From Candidatus Zhuqueibacterota bacterium (GTDB lineage: Bacteria; SM23-31; B21-G16): a stretch of DNA of 5,512 bases. The stretch covers positions 1-5,512 of the forward strand of contig QNDJ01000141.1 in assembly GCA_003644825.1 (NCBI GenBank). The letters run 5' to 3'. Each line of letters begins with the position of its first letter. The stretch's first letter is position 1. Made by a program: the position numbers and the translations under genes. This document shows positions 1 through 5,512 of the stretch, piece after piece. The notes below the pieces were generated by a model that was not told where the DNA came from, did no database searches, and was given only the letters and a program-made list of their open reading frames with translations.

Positions 1-123
1 AAAGTCATAATTCTTATAAAACAGTCATTTTTGAAATTTGAAGGTTTAACAGGTATAATTTGCTAATTTTTTATTTATTTTAATATATTACTTCACTTAA
101 AATAATAATTTCAACATACCTAT

Positions 124-142
124 CATTGCAAAAGCAATCTCC
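124..142. repeat. Short remnant of a CATTGC...GCAATCTC dispersed repeat
   Basis: ATTGC (125-129) and GCAAT (134-138) form a 5-bp stem around an AAAA loop, followed by CTCC. The ends match the two ends of the fuller element at 287-322 read in the opposite orientation (CATTGC at one end, GCAATCTC at the other), but the middle is missing. I read it as a shortened or decayed copy, placed inverted relative to the right-hand copy. The match is short, so chance similarity cannot be fully excluded. Confidence 0.5.
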
Positions 143-165
143 TTACAGGGTGCAACTATTCATAA

Positions 166-235
166 ACAGGCAAGGATGCCCGTTCTACGATTGCAATTGA
201 GAACAAACTGTAGGTCAGGCATCCCTGCCTGACCT
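166..235. repeat. Inverted pair of GGCATCC-type hairpin repeats
   Basis: The right half holds a perfect 10-bp hairpin: AGGTCAGGCA (212-221), loop TCCC, TGCCTGACCT (226-235). The left half holds a weaker hairpin: ACAGGCA (166-172), loop AGGA, TGCCCGT (177-183), with one mismatch. The reverse complement of 166-188 matches 210-232 at 18 of 23 positions, including GTAG, GGCATCC and TGCCTG, so these are two diverged copies facing each other across 21 bases. The segment is visibly G+C-richer than its surroundings. There is no T run after the perfect hairpin (GATAAACTC follows), so it does not look like an intrinsic terminator. Most likely a dispersed, non-coding palindromic repeat. Confidence 0.75.
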
Positions 236-286
236 GATAAACTCATAGATCAAGAGTTTTCAAATAGTAAATCTTTATCATATTAA

Positions 287-322
287 GAGATTGCTTCGCC
301 CCATACGGGTCTCGCAATGACA
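287..322 (-). repeat. GTCATTGCGAG...GCAATCTC dispersed repeat
   Basis: Read on the minus strand this 36-base segment begins TGTCATTGCGAGACC and ends GGCGAAGCAATCTC. Its ends are ATTGC/GCAAT inverted arms, and inside lies a small CCC-ATAC-GGG hairpin (300-309). Sequences of the form GTCATTGCGAG...GAAGCAATCTC are familiar short interspersed repeats between genes in many unrelated bacterial genomes; this is recalled from general knowledge and was not searched. It is non-coding here. Strand is given for the orientation in which the familiar consensus reads. Confidence 0.65.
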
Positions 323-390
323 ATTGGAGTTATATTACTTTACTTACGCACCAATGACAATGATACTGGATGTTTAATAAATCAAATTTC

Positions 391-460
391 ATAGAATACT
401 GTTTTAAATCATGGATATGGAACTATTATTTTATTTAAAAGTCTAATTCCAGCATTCTAT
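391..460. repeat. Imperfect inverted repeat
   Basis: The outer arms ATAGAATACTG (391-401) and CAGCATTCTAT (450-460) pair at 10 of 11 positions. Directly inside them TTTTAAAT (402-409) pairs perfectly with ATTTAAAA (433-440). A 9-base bulge (441-449) lies on the right side and the loop is 23 bases. Two adjacent matching segments in the right order make a real inverted repeat likely, although the inner arms are pure A/T and could occur by chance. There is no T run directly downstream on either strand, so it is not a good terminator. It could be the decayed end pair of a small mobile element. Confidence 0.5.
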
Positions 461-635
461 AAAAAATAAATATAAGTAAAATAAACTATAACTGAAAAAT
501 CGCTGAATGTCTGGAACGAAGTAGTCTTTTTCGTACACTAAAGAGATAACATTGTAATTTCAATTAATAATTTTTTTAATTTGCTTTTTTAAAAATGAAT
601 TGATTATTAAATAGTTTATGTTATTTTATTTTCTG

Positions 636-647
636 AAAGGAGGTGAT
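636..647 (+). promoter_or_regulatory. Extended Shine-Dalgarno site of the esterase gene
   Basis: AAAGGAGGTGAT is a continuous 12-base match to the complement of the usual bacterial 16S rRNA 3' tail (ATCACCTCCTTT). The GGAGG core (639-643) lies 9 bases before the ATG at 653, which is close to ideal. It fixes the start codon and predicts strong translation initiation. It is much stronger than the sites before the three hyp genes. Confidence 0.9.
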
Positions 648-652
648 TTTAA

Positions 653-2416
653 ATGAAATTATTTAATAAAAGATGGTGTTTTTTGATTTTGTTTTTTTTC
701 CTGTTTTTTTCTTTTTTTACACCGTTTAAAGGGTATGCAGGAGAAGGAAAATATAAATGTAAGCTCCGTTTTGAAATTTCATTCGATAAAAGTTTATGTA
801 ATAAACCCCTTGATGGAAGAATGTTACTAATGATTTCTACTGATGATAGAAATGAACCCCGTTTCCAGATTAATGATGGACCAAATACTCAATTGATTTT
901 CGGGATAAATGTAGATGAATTAGAACCCGGCGAAAAAGCTACAATTGATGAAACTGTATTTGGATATCCATTGAAAAGTATTGCTGAGATTCCTTCGGGT
1001 GAATACTGGGTTCAAGCTCTTCTTAATCGATACGAGACATTTCACAGGTCTGATGGTCATACCGTAAAATTACCAATGGATAAAGGTGAAGGCCAGAGAT
1101 GGAATAGAAAACCCGGGAATCTTTACAGCACTCCAAAAAAATTTTGGATAGACCCTTCGGTGAATAAAACAATCAAAATTGTTCTTGATAAGAAAATTCC
1201 CCCAATTCCTGAGCCTAAAGATACAAAATATATCAAACATATAAAAATTCAGAGTAAACTTTTGACGAAGTTCTGGGGTCGTCCGATGTATCTTGGTGCC
1301 TGTGTTCTCTTACCAGAAGGATTTGATGAGCATCCTGAAGCTCGTTATCCTCTTGTTATTAATCACGGGCATTTTCCATATACTTTTACCGGGTTCAGAG
1401 AAACACCACCTGATCCAAACCTTATTCCAGTTTATAGTGAGCGATTTCACTGGGAAGGATATAACAGAACAGTTCAGGAATATGCTTATAAGTTTTATAA
1501 GGACTGGACGGGACCCGATTTTCCCAGGATGGTAGTTGTTAAAATCCAGCATGCAAATCCATATTATGATGATTCTTATGCTGTGAATTCTGAAAACCTT
1601 GGTCCGTATGGAGATGCAATCACTTATGAACTTATCCCTTATATAGAAAAGAAGTTTAGATGTATTGGTAAAGGATGGGCAAGGTTTCTTTATGGTGGTT
1701 CAACAGGTGGCTGGGAAGCCCTTGCTGTCCAGATATTTTATCCTGATGAGTATAATGGATGCTGGGCTGCCTGTCCTGACCCGATTGATTTCAGGGCTTA
1801 TACGATTGTTAATATTTATAAAGATAAAAATGCTTATTATGTTGACAGTAAGTGGAAAAAAACACCAAGACCAGGTCACAGGAATTATCTTGGTAAAATC
1901 AGCGCAACTCTGGAAGAAATGAACCACAGAGAACTCGTCCTTGGAACAAACAGTCGCTCAGGAGAGCAGTGGGATATCTGGGAGGCAGTTTACAGCCCGG
2001 TTGGTGAGAATGGCTACCCAAAAAGAATATGGAACAAAATGACAGGCGAAATTGACCATTCAGTTGCTGAATACTGGAAAGAACATTACGATCTTCGTTA
2101 CATACTGGAAAGAGACTGGAAAAAAATTGGACCAAAACTGAAAGGAAAAATTCATATTTATTGCGGTGATATGGACAATTATTATCTGAATAATGCTGTA
2201 TATCTTATGGAAGAATTTCTTGAAAATACAAAAGACCCTTATTATGATGGAGAGGTTGATTATGGAGACAGAGCTGAACACTGCTGGAACGGGGACCACA
2301 CCAGGCCAAACGCTATATCGAGGTTGAGGTATCATCAGATGTTTATACCAAAGATTTTAGAGCGAATTCTTAAAACTGCTCCTCCAGGTGCAGACCTTAC
2401 AAGCTGGCGGTATTAA
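653..2416 (+). CDS. Exported putative esterase (alpha/beta-hydrolase fold)
   Basis: A 587-residue protein starting at ATG 653 behind a near-perfect ribosome binding site. Residues 1-29 form a Sec signal peptide: KRW charged start, a very Phe-rich core (about 10-25), and a likely cut after Ala29 (GYA|GEG). Cys9 is too early and lacks a lipobox, so it is not a lipoprotein. Residues 31-180 look like a separate beta-rich domain (IPSGEYWVQALLNRYETF at about 113-130). Residues 195-570 resemble the putative esterase family (PF00756 / Esterase D-like): a PLVINHGH strand-turn (233-240, likely oxyanion region), NLGPYGDAI (315-323), and the nucleophile elbow YGGSTGGW with Ser350. Asp508 (CGDMDN) and His549 (GDHTRP) or His543 (EHCWNGDH) are the best guesses for the rest of the triad. 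It probably hydrolyses an ester outside the cytoplasm; the substrate (acylated carbohydrate, peptide or other) cannot be read. The gene stands 60 bases before hypA with no evident functional tie. The fold call is firm, the substrate unknown. Confidence 0.8.
   Translation: MKLFNKRWCFLILFFFLFFSFFTPFKGYAGEGKYKCKLRFEISFDKSLCNKPLDGRMLLMISTDDRNEPRFQINDGPNTQLIFGINVDELEPGEKATIDETVFGYPLKSIAEIPSGEYWVQALLNRYETFHRSDGHTVKLPMDKGEGQRWNRKPGNLYSTPKKFWIDPSVNKTIKIVLDKKIPPIPEPKDTKYIKHIKIQSKLLTKFWGRPMYLGACVLLPEGFDEHPEARYPLVINHGHFPYTFTGFRETPPDPNLIPVYSERFHWEGYNRTVQEYAYKFYKDWTGPDFPRMVVVKIQHANPYYDDSYAVNSENLGPYGDAITYELIPYIEKKFRCIGKGWARFLYGGSTGGWEALAVQIFYPDEYNGCWAACPDPIDFRAYTIVNIYKDKNAYYVDSKWKKTPRPGHRNYLGKISATLEEMNHRELVLGTNSRSGEQWDIWEAVYSPVGENGYPKRIWNKMTGEIDHSVAEYWKEHYDLRYILERDWKKIGPKLKGKIHIYCGDMDNYYLNNAVYLMEEFLENTKDPYYDGEVDYGDRAEHCWNGDHTRPNAISRLRYHQMFIPKILERILKTAPPGADLTSWRY
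679..718 (+). repeat. Cluster of T homopolymer runs in the signal-peptide codons
   Basis: Within 40 bases the coding strand has runs of T6 (679-684), T8 (692-699), T7 (704-710) and T7 (712-718). They encode the Phe-rich hydrophobic core of the esterase signal peptide. Runs of this length are prone to slipped-strand errors in replication and sequencing, and a one-base slip would shift the frame before the mature protein begins. Whether slippage occurs or matters in this organism cannot be seen here. Confidence 0.6.
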
Positions 2417-2476
2417 GTTAAGTATAGTATTTTGTTTTCTTGAAAAATAGATAATAATTGTTTAAATTAAGTTGTT
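2417..2476 (+). other. Spacer between esterase gene and hypA
   Basis: This 60-base A+T-rich spacer has no clear hairpin plus T run that would end the esterase transcript, and no clear Shine-Dalgarno site before hypA (the bases before ATG 2477 read TTAAATTAAGTTGTT). A weak promoter-like pair, TTGAAA (2440-2445) and TAAATT (2463-2468) with a 17-base gap, would start transcription almost at the hypA ATG. The evidence does not decide whether hypA is read through from the esterase gene or from its own promoter. Confidence 0.4.
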
Positions 2477-2845
2477 ATGCATGAATTTTCTTTGGCAATG
2501 GACATATTTAACATTGTTCTTGAAACTGCAAAAAAGGAAAAGGTTAAGAAGGTATATTCAATCAAGCTTGAGGTTGGTAAATTAATGGCGGTGATACCGG
2601 ATAGCCTTTTATTCAGTTTTGAGACAATATCCAGAGGAACTATACTGGAAGATACTAAACTTGAAATAGATGAAGTCCCTGTAAAAGCCCGATGTAAAAA
2701 TTGTAAAAGAGAATTTGAGGTGAATGAATTATTTTTTATGTGTCCATATTGCAAAAGTACTGATCTTAAAATAATATCCGGAAGGGATATGTTCATAAAA
2801 AGCCTGGAGGTTGAAAAAAATGGAAGTGATAAGCTTAAGACGTAA
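2477..2845 (+). CDS. hypA: Hydrogenase nickel incorporation protein HypA
   Basis: A 122-residue protein of normal family length (about 113-120). HypA is the cytoplasmic nickel metallochaperone that works with HypB to put nickel into the [NiFe]-hydrogenase large subunit precursor. It starts with the invariant Met-His-Glu; His2 is the key nickel ligand, so the start at 2477 is secure even without a clear ribosome binding site. The structural zinc site is complete: Cys73 and Cys76 (CKNC), Cys89 and Cys92 (CPYC), with 12 residues between the pairs. Between lie the typical LEVGKL (31-36) and PDSLLFSFE (41-49) segments. The last 26 bases overlap hypB, whose ribosome binding site lies inside this gene, so the two are coupled. 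In some bacteria HypA also serves urease; nothing here points to that. Confidence 0.96.
   Translation: MHEFSLAMDIFNIVLETAKKEKVKKVYSIKLEVGKLMAVIPDSLLFSFETISRGTILEDTKLEIDEVPVKARCKNCKREFEVNELFFMCPYCKSTDLKIISGRDMFIKSLEVEKNGSDKLKT
2806..2810 (+). promoter_or_regulatory. Shine-Dalgarno site of hypB, inside hypA
   Basis: GGAGG lies 9 bases before the ATG at 2820, which is ideal spacing. A TTG at 2811 is in the same frame but touches the GGAGG with no spacer, so it cannot be served by this site. This decides the hypB start as 2820 rather than 2811. Confidence 0.85.
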
Positions 2846-3485
2846 TGTTCTGCAGAGGTATGATGAAATAGCAAGAGAAAATAGACAGTTATTCAATTCT
2901 AAAAATATTCTTGTAATAAATCTTTTAAGTTCTCCTGGTTCAGGTAAAACAAGTATTATAGAGAAAACTCTTGAGAAGATTGGCAATAGCCTGAATGTTT
3001 CAATTATAGTTGGTGATGTTCAAACTACCAATGATGCTGAAAGAATTTCAAAGTTTAATATTCCAGTTGTTCAATTAATAACAAATGGAGCCTGTCACCT
3101 TGATAGTAAAATGATAAAAAATGCTCTTGATAAATTGGAGCTTGATAATATAGAAATACTAATTATTGAAAATGTAGGTAATCTCGTTTGTCCATCGAGT
3201 TATGACCTGGGTGAGAATATGAAGGTTGTTGTTTTTAGCACAACTGAAGGAACGGATAAACCATTAAAGTATCCTTCAATGTTTCATAGAGCAGAAGTGG
3301 TGATAATAAACAAGATAGATTTAATTCCGTATACGAATTTTTCACTTGAAGATGCGAAAAGATATGTTCTTCAATTGAACCCAAAAACAAAAATTTTTGA
3401 AACTTCCTGCACGACCGGGGAAGGAGTAGGAGAGTGGTGTGAATGGCTGTTAGAAAAAATGAAAAATATCAATGCTACAAAATAG
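2820..3485 (+). CDS. hypB: Hydrogenase nickel incorporation GTPase HypB
   Basis: A 221-residue SIMIBI-class GTPase, typical of the short HypB form. It uses GTP hydrolysis to drive nickel transfer, with HypA, to the [NiFe]-hydrogenase large subunit in the cytoplasm. The P-loop SSPGSGKTS covers residues 37-45 (Lys43, Thr44). VGDVQTTND (64-72) and ENVGNLVCP (117-125) are the family's switch segments, and NKID (164-167) is the guanine-specificity motif. The G-domain metal site is intact: Cys92-His93 (GACHLD) and Cys124. The N-terminal CxxCGC nickel site of E. coli HypB and the His-rich stretch of nickel-storing versions are absent, so it probably does not store nickel. ATG 2820 is chosen over an upstream in-frame TTG (2811) because of the GGAGG spacing. 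It overlaps hypA by 26 bases and hypF by 43. Confidence 0.96.
   Translation: MEVISLRRNVLQRYDEIARENRQLFNSKNILVINLLSSPGSGKTSIIEKTLEKIGNSLNVSIIVGDVQTTNDAERISKFNIPVVQLITNGACHLDSKMIKNALDKLELDNIEILIIENVGNLVCPSSYDLGENMKVVVFSTTEGTDKPLKYPSMFHRAEVVIINKIDLIPYTNFSLEDAKRYVLQLNPKTKIFETSCTTGEGVGEWCEWLLEKMKNINATK
3428..3432 (+). promoter_or_regulatory. Shine-Dalgarno site of hypF, inside hypB
   Basis: AGGAG lies 10 bases before the ATG at 3443, within the final codons of hypB. A second GGAG (3423-3426) is a little too far upstream. The site supports starting hypF at 3443 and implies that hypF is translated by ribosomes initiating within the end of hypB. Confidence 0.7.
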
Positions 3486-5512
3486 AAATAAATGGAGTAG
3501 TACAGGGTGTTGGATTCAGGCCTTTTATTTACAGATTAGCTCTTAAGAATAATCTTAAAGGTTATATTCTGAATAATTCTTCCGGTGTTGAAATTGAAGT
3601 TGAGGGCTATATTGAGGAAATTGATAACTTTTTAAAAGAAATTCAGATAAATCCACCTCCACTTGCGGAAATAACGGGCATCTCAAAAACCCTTTCTTCT
3701 TTAAAAAAGTATGACGGATTTACCATTAGAGAAAGTAAAGCAAAAGAAGAGACTCTTACCTTAATTTCCCCGGATATATCAATTTGTGATGATTGTATAA
3801 AAGAACTATTTAATACACAGGACAGACGATATTTATATCCTTTTATTAATTGTACAAATTGTGGACCCCGGTATACTATTATTGAGGGTATTCCTTATGA
3901 CAGGAAAAACACTTCTATGAAGGTGTTTAAGATGTGTAGGGAATGTCAGTCTGAATATGACAATCCTTTGAACAGGAGGTTTCATGCTCAACCGAATGCC
4001 TGTCCGAAATGTGGACCTCACGTTAAACTTATTGATAACAACGGTAATAAAATTGTGGATTCAAATCCGTTAATGAAAACCATAGAGTTGTTGAAAAATG
4101 GAAGGATTGTTGCAATAAAAGGACTTGGTGGTTTTCATCTTGCCTGCGATGCTGAAAACGATTATGCAGTAAAAACTTTGAGAAAAAGAAAACATAGAGA
4201 AGAAAAACCCCTTGCAATTATGTCAGAAAATCTGGATATAATAGAATCTTTTGCCAGAGTTTCGCTGGAAGAAAAAAAATTATTGTGTTCACCCCAGCGA
4301 CCAATAGTGTTATTGAGAAAAAAAATTCCCAATTCCATTTCAGGATATATTTCTCCTGGGAATAATTACTTTGGGGTAATGCTTCCTTATACCCCTCTTC
4401 ACTATATTCTTTTAAGGGGTAATTTTAAAGCACTTGTAATGACCAGTGGTAACCTGACCGAGGAACCTATAGCTTTTGAAAATATGGATGCACTGAAAAG
4501 ATTGAATAAAATAGCTGATTATTTTTTAGTGCATAATAGAGAAATTTACATAAGGAATGATGATTCGGTTTACAGGATTTTTAATAAAAAGACTTATCCA
4601 ATAAGAAGGTCAAGAGGGTATGTACCTTTTCCAGTTTTTCTTAAAAAGAAAGTACCTTCAGTTCTTGGATGTGGTGCTGAGTTGAAAAATACTATCTGTT
4701 TAACTAAAGGTGATAAAGCTTTTTTAAGTCAGCATATTGGGGATATGGAAAATTATGAAACATTAAAATCTTTTGAAAAAAGTATTGAACATCTTAAGAA
4801 TATTCTTGAAATTGAGCCTGAAATTATTGCGTATGACCTTCATCCTGATTATCTCAGTACAAAATATGCCCTTAATTTAAGGAACAAAAAACTTATAGGT
4901 GTGCAACATCATTTTGCTCATATTTTAAGCTGTATGGCAGAAAATCAGCTTGAAGAAACAGTAATTGGTATATCGATAGATGGGACGGGATATGGAACTG
5001 ATGGAAATATCTGGGGTGGTGAGTTTTTAATTGTTTCTGAAGATGATTTTGAGAGGGTAGCCCATTTTGAATATGTTCCGATGCCGGGTGGAGAAAAAGC
5101 TATTAAAGAACCCTGGAGAATGGGACTCAGTTATCTTTATCATACTTACGGCGATGAATTAAACAACCTTGATATAAAATTTTTAAGAGAAATTGATACT
5201 AATGATAAAAGAATTATTCTAAGAATGATCGAAAAAAATATTAATTCTCCTTTAACTTCAAGTTGTGGTAGACTTTTTGATGGTGTAGCTTCTTTAATTA
5301 GTATAAGGCAGAATGTAAAATTTGAAGGCCAGGCAGCTATTGAACTGGAAAATAAAATCCCTCCTGACTGGAAATTTTCTGACAGGAAATATCATTACAA
5401 TATTTTCAGTGAAAGGGGAAAAAAGATAATTAAAATAGATGGAATAATAAGAGGAATTGTAATCGATATTATGAAGAGAAAAAGTAGGAATATTATCAGT
5501 TATAAATTTCAT
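3443..5512 (+). CDS. hypF: Carbamoyltransferase HypF (3' end beyond window)
   Basis: An open frame of 690 codons, still open at the right edge; HypF is usually about 750-770 residues, so roughly the last tenth is missing. HypF turns carbamoyl phosphate and ATP into carbamoyl-adenylate and passes the carbamoyl group to the C-terminal Cys of HypE, the source of the cyanide ligands of the [NiFe] site. All domains appear in order. The acylphosphatase domain (about 12-98) has VQGVGFRPF with catalytic Arg26 and Asn44. The zinc-finger pair has Cys115/118, 137/140, 165/168, 187/190 in exact Cx2C-x18-Cx2C-x24-Cx2C-x18-Cx2C spacing. The YrdC-like domain (about 205-400) has KPLAIM (255-260), TSGNLTEEPI (334-343) and RRSRGYVP (388-395). 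The Kae1/TsaD-like domain (from about 405) has QHHFAH with metal ligands His489 and His493, DGTGYGTDG (513-521) and SCGRLFDG (607-614). The final metal-ligand Asp near the C terminus is not in view. The ATG at 3443 gives a 43-base overlap with hypB; no later in-frame ATG precedes the acylphosphatase motif. Confidence 0.95.
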   Translation, partial: MAVRKNEKYQCYKIEINGVVQGVGFRPFIYRLALKNNLKGYILNNSSGVEIEVEGYIEEIDNFLKEIQINPPPLAEITGISKTLSSLKKYDGFTIRESKAKEETLTLISPDISICDDCIKELFNTQDRRYLYPFINCTNCGPRYTIIEGIPYDRKNTSMKVFKMCRECQSEYDNPLNRRFHAQPNACPKCGPHVKLIDNNGNKIVDSNPLMKTIELLKNGRIVAIKGLGGFHLACDAENDYAVKTLRKRKHREEKPLAIMSENLDIIESFARVSLEEKKLLCSPQRPIVLLRKKIPNSISGYISPGNNYFGVMLPYTPLHYILLRGNFKALVMTSGNLTEEPIAFENMDALKRLNKIADYFLVHNREIYIRNDDSVYRIFNKKTYPIRRSRGYVPFPVFLKKKVPSVLGCGAELKNTICLTKGDKAFLSQHIGDMENYETLKSFEKSIEHLKNILEIEPEIIAYDLHPDYLSTKYALNLRNKKLIGVQHHFAHILSCMAENQLEETVIGISIDGTGYGTDGNIWGGEFLIVSEDDFERVAHFEYVPMPGGEKAIKEPWRMGLSYLYHTYGDELNNLDIKFLREIDTNDKRIILRMIEKNINSPLTSSCGRLFDGVASLISIRQNVKFEGQAAIELENKIPPDWKFSDRKYHYNIFSERGKKIIKIDGIIRGIVIDIMKRKSRNIISYKFH

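Larger units (their letters stand above)
1..652. other. Intergenic region with repeat debris, no gene seen
   Basis: No open frame here has a plausible start, ribosome binding site and protein-like composition, and no tRNA or rRNA is recognisable. Bases 1-120 are A+T-rich sequence in which I see nothing definite. Bases 124-322 hold the nested inverted repeats listed separately, and 391-460 hold another imperfect inverted repeat. Bases 540-635 are very A+T-rich with T runs at 571-577 and 585-590. The promoter of the downstream esterase gene should lie there, but several equally weak -35/-10 pairs exist (TTGCTT 581-586 with TATTAA 605-610; TTGATT 600-605 with TATTTT 622-627), and sequence alone does not choose between them. 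Confidence 0.7.

Noticed and set aside
124-322. A CRISPR array
   Set aside because: The repeats are inverted, of two kinds, and not regularly spaced; there are no spacers and no cas genes.
516-534. ACGAA...TTCGT inverted repeat upstream of the esterase gene
   Set aside because: Only 5 bp with a 9-base loop and no extension, which is expected by chance in 650 bases.
551-577. Possible terminator: weak ATTG/CAAT hairpin before a T run (571-577)
   Set aside because: A 4-bp A+T stem, separated from the T run by A+T-rich sequence, is too weak, and no gene on the + strand precedes it in view.
581-627. Sigma-70-like promoter pairs before the esterase gene
   Set aside because: Several overlapping candidates match only 4 of 6 bases at -10, as expected in very A+T-rich DNA; none is preferable, so none is called as a feature.
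677-679. Cys9 of the esterase signal region as a lipoprotein cysteine
   Set aside because: It lies before the hydrophobic core and lacks the preceding L-x-(A/G) lipobox; a normal signal peptidase I site fits at Ala29.
1310-2335. Several open frames of 75-91 codons inside the esterase gene, both strands
   Set aside because: They lie entirely within a clear coding sequence, have no ribosome binding sites and no recognisable protein motifs; they are shadow frames.
2811-2819. TTG at 2811 as the hypB start, giving a 224-residue protein
   Set aside because: It directly abuts the GGAGG at 2806-2810, leaving no spacer, whereas ATG 2820 has ideal 9-base spacing and gives the normal HypB start.
2467-2986. 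Minus-strand open frames opposite hypA and hypB (135 and 85 codons)
   Set aside because: They run antisense to two unambiguous hyp genes and have low-complexity, non-protein-like composition.
5294-5512. Minus-strand open frame of 72 codons at the right edge
   Set aside because: It is opposite hypF, whose frame continues intact with the family motifs; no independent support.

Overview
The window is A+T-rich bacterial chromosome. It holds four genes, all on the + strand, after a gene-free stretch of about 650 bases. Evidence that it is a bacterium: a 12-base match to the anti-Shine-Dalgarno tail of 16S rRNA before the first gene, a classic export signal peptide, and overlapping hyp genes of bacterial type. 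Hydrogenase maturation genes point to an anaerobe or facultative anaerobe with a [NiFe]-hydrogenase. I cannot place the organism further from sequence alone; the composition and the G+C-richer hairpin repeats would suit an uncultivated lineage, but that is only an impression.

Bases 1-652 hold no convincing gene. They carry dispersed-repeat debris: a nested pair of inverted elements between 124 and 322 (a GTCATTGCGAG...GCAATCTC-type repeat on the outside and a GGCATCCCTGCC-type hairpin repeat on the inside), and a separate imperfect inverted repeat at 391-460. The last 100 bases are very A+T-rich and lead into a strong ribosome binding site.

Bases 653-2416 encode an exported 587-residue alpha/beta-hydrolase of the putative esterase type (Esterase D / PF00756-like), with an extra N-terminal domain and a GGSTGG nucleophile elbow. 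Its substrate is unknown. Its signal-peptide codons are made of long T runs.

Bases 2477-5512 are a tightly overlapping hypA-hypB-hypF cluster. HypA and HypB deliver nickel to the [NiFe]-hydrogenase large subunit. HypF makes the carbamoyl group that becomes the CN- ligands of the active-site iron. hypB begins inside hypA (26-base overlap) and hypF begins inside hypB (43-base overlap), each with its own ribosome binding site inside the upstream gene, so the three are almost certainly co-transcribed and translationally coupled. hypF runs off the right edge after 690 codons. hypC, hypD, hypE and the hydrogenase itself are not in view. The esterase is separated from hypA by 60 bases and has no evident functional link to the hyp genes. 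I found no convincing new biological system here; the repeat composite and the T-tract signal peptide are the points most worth checking.
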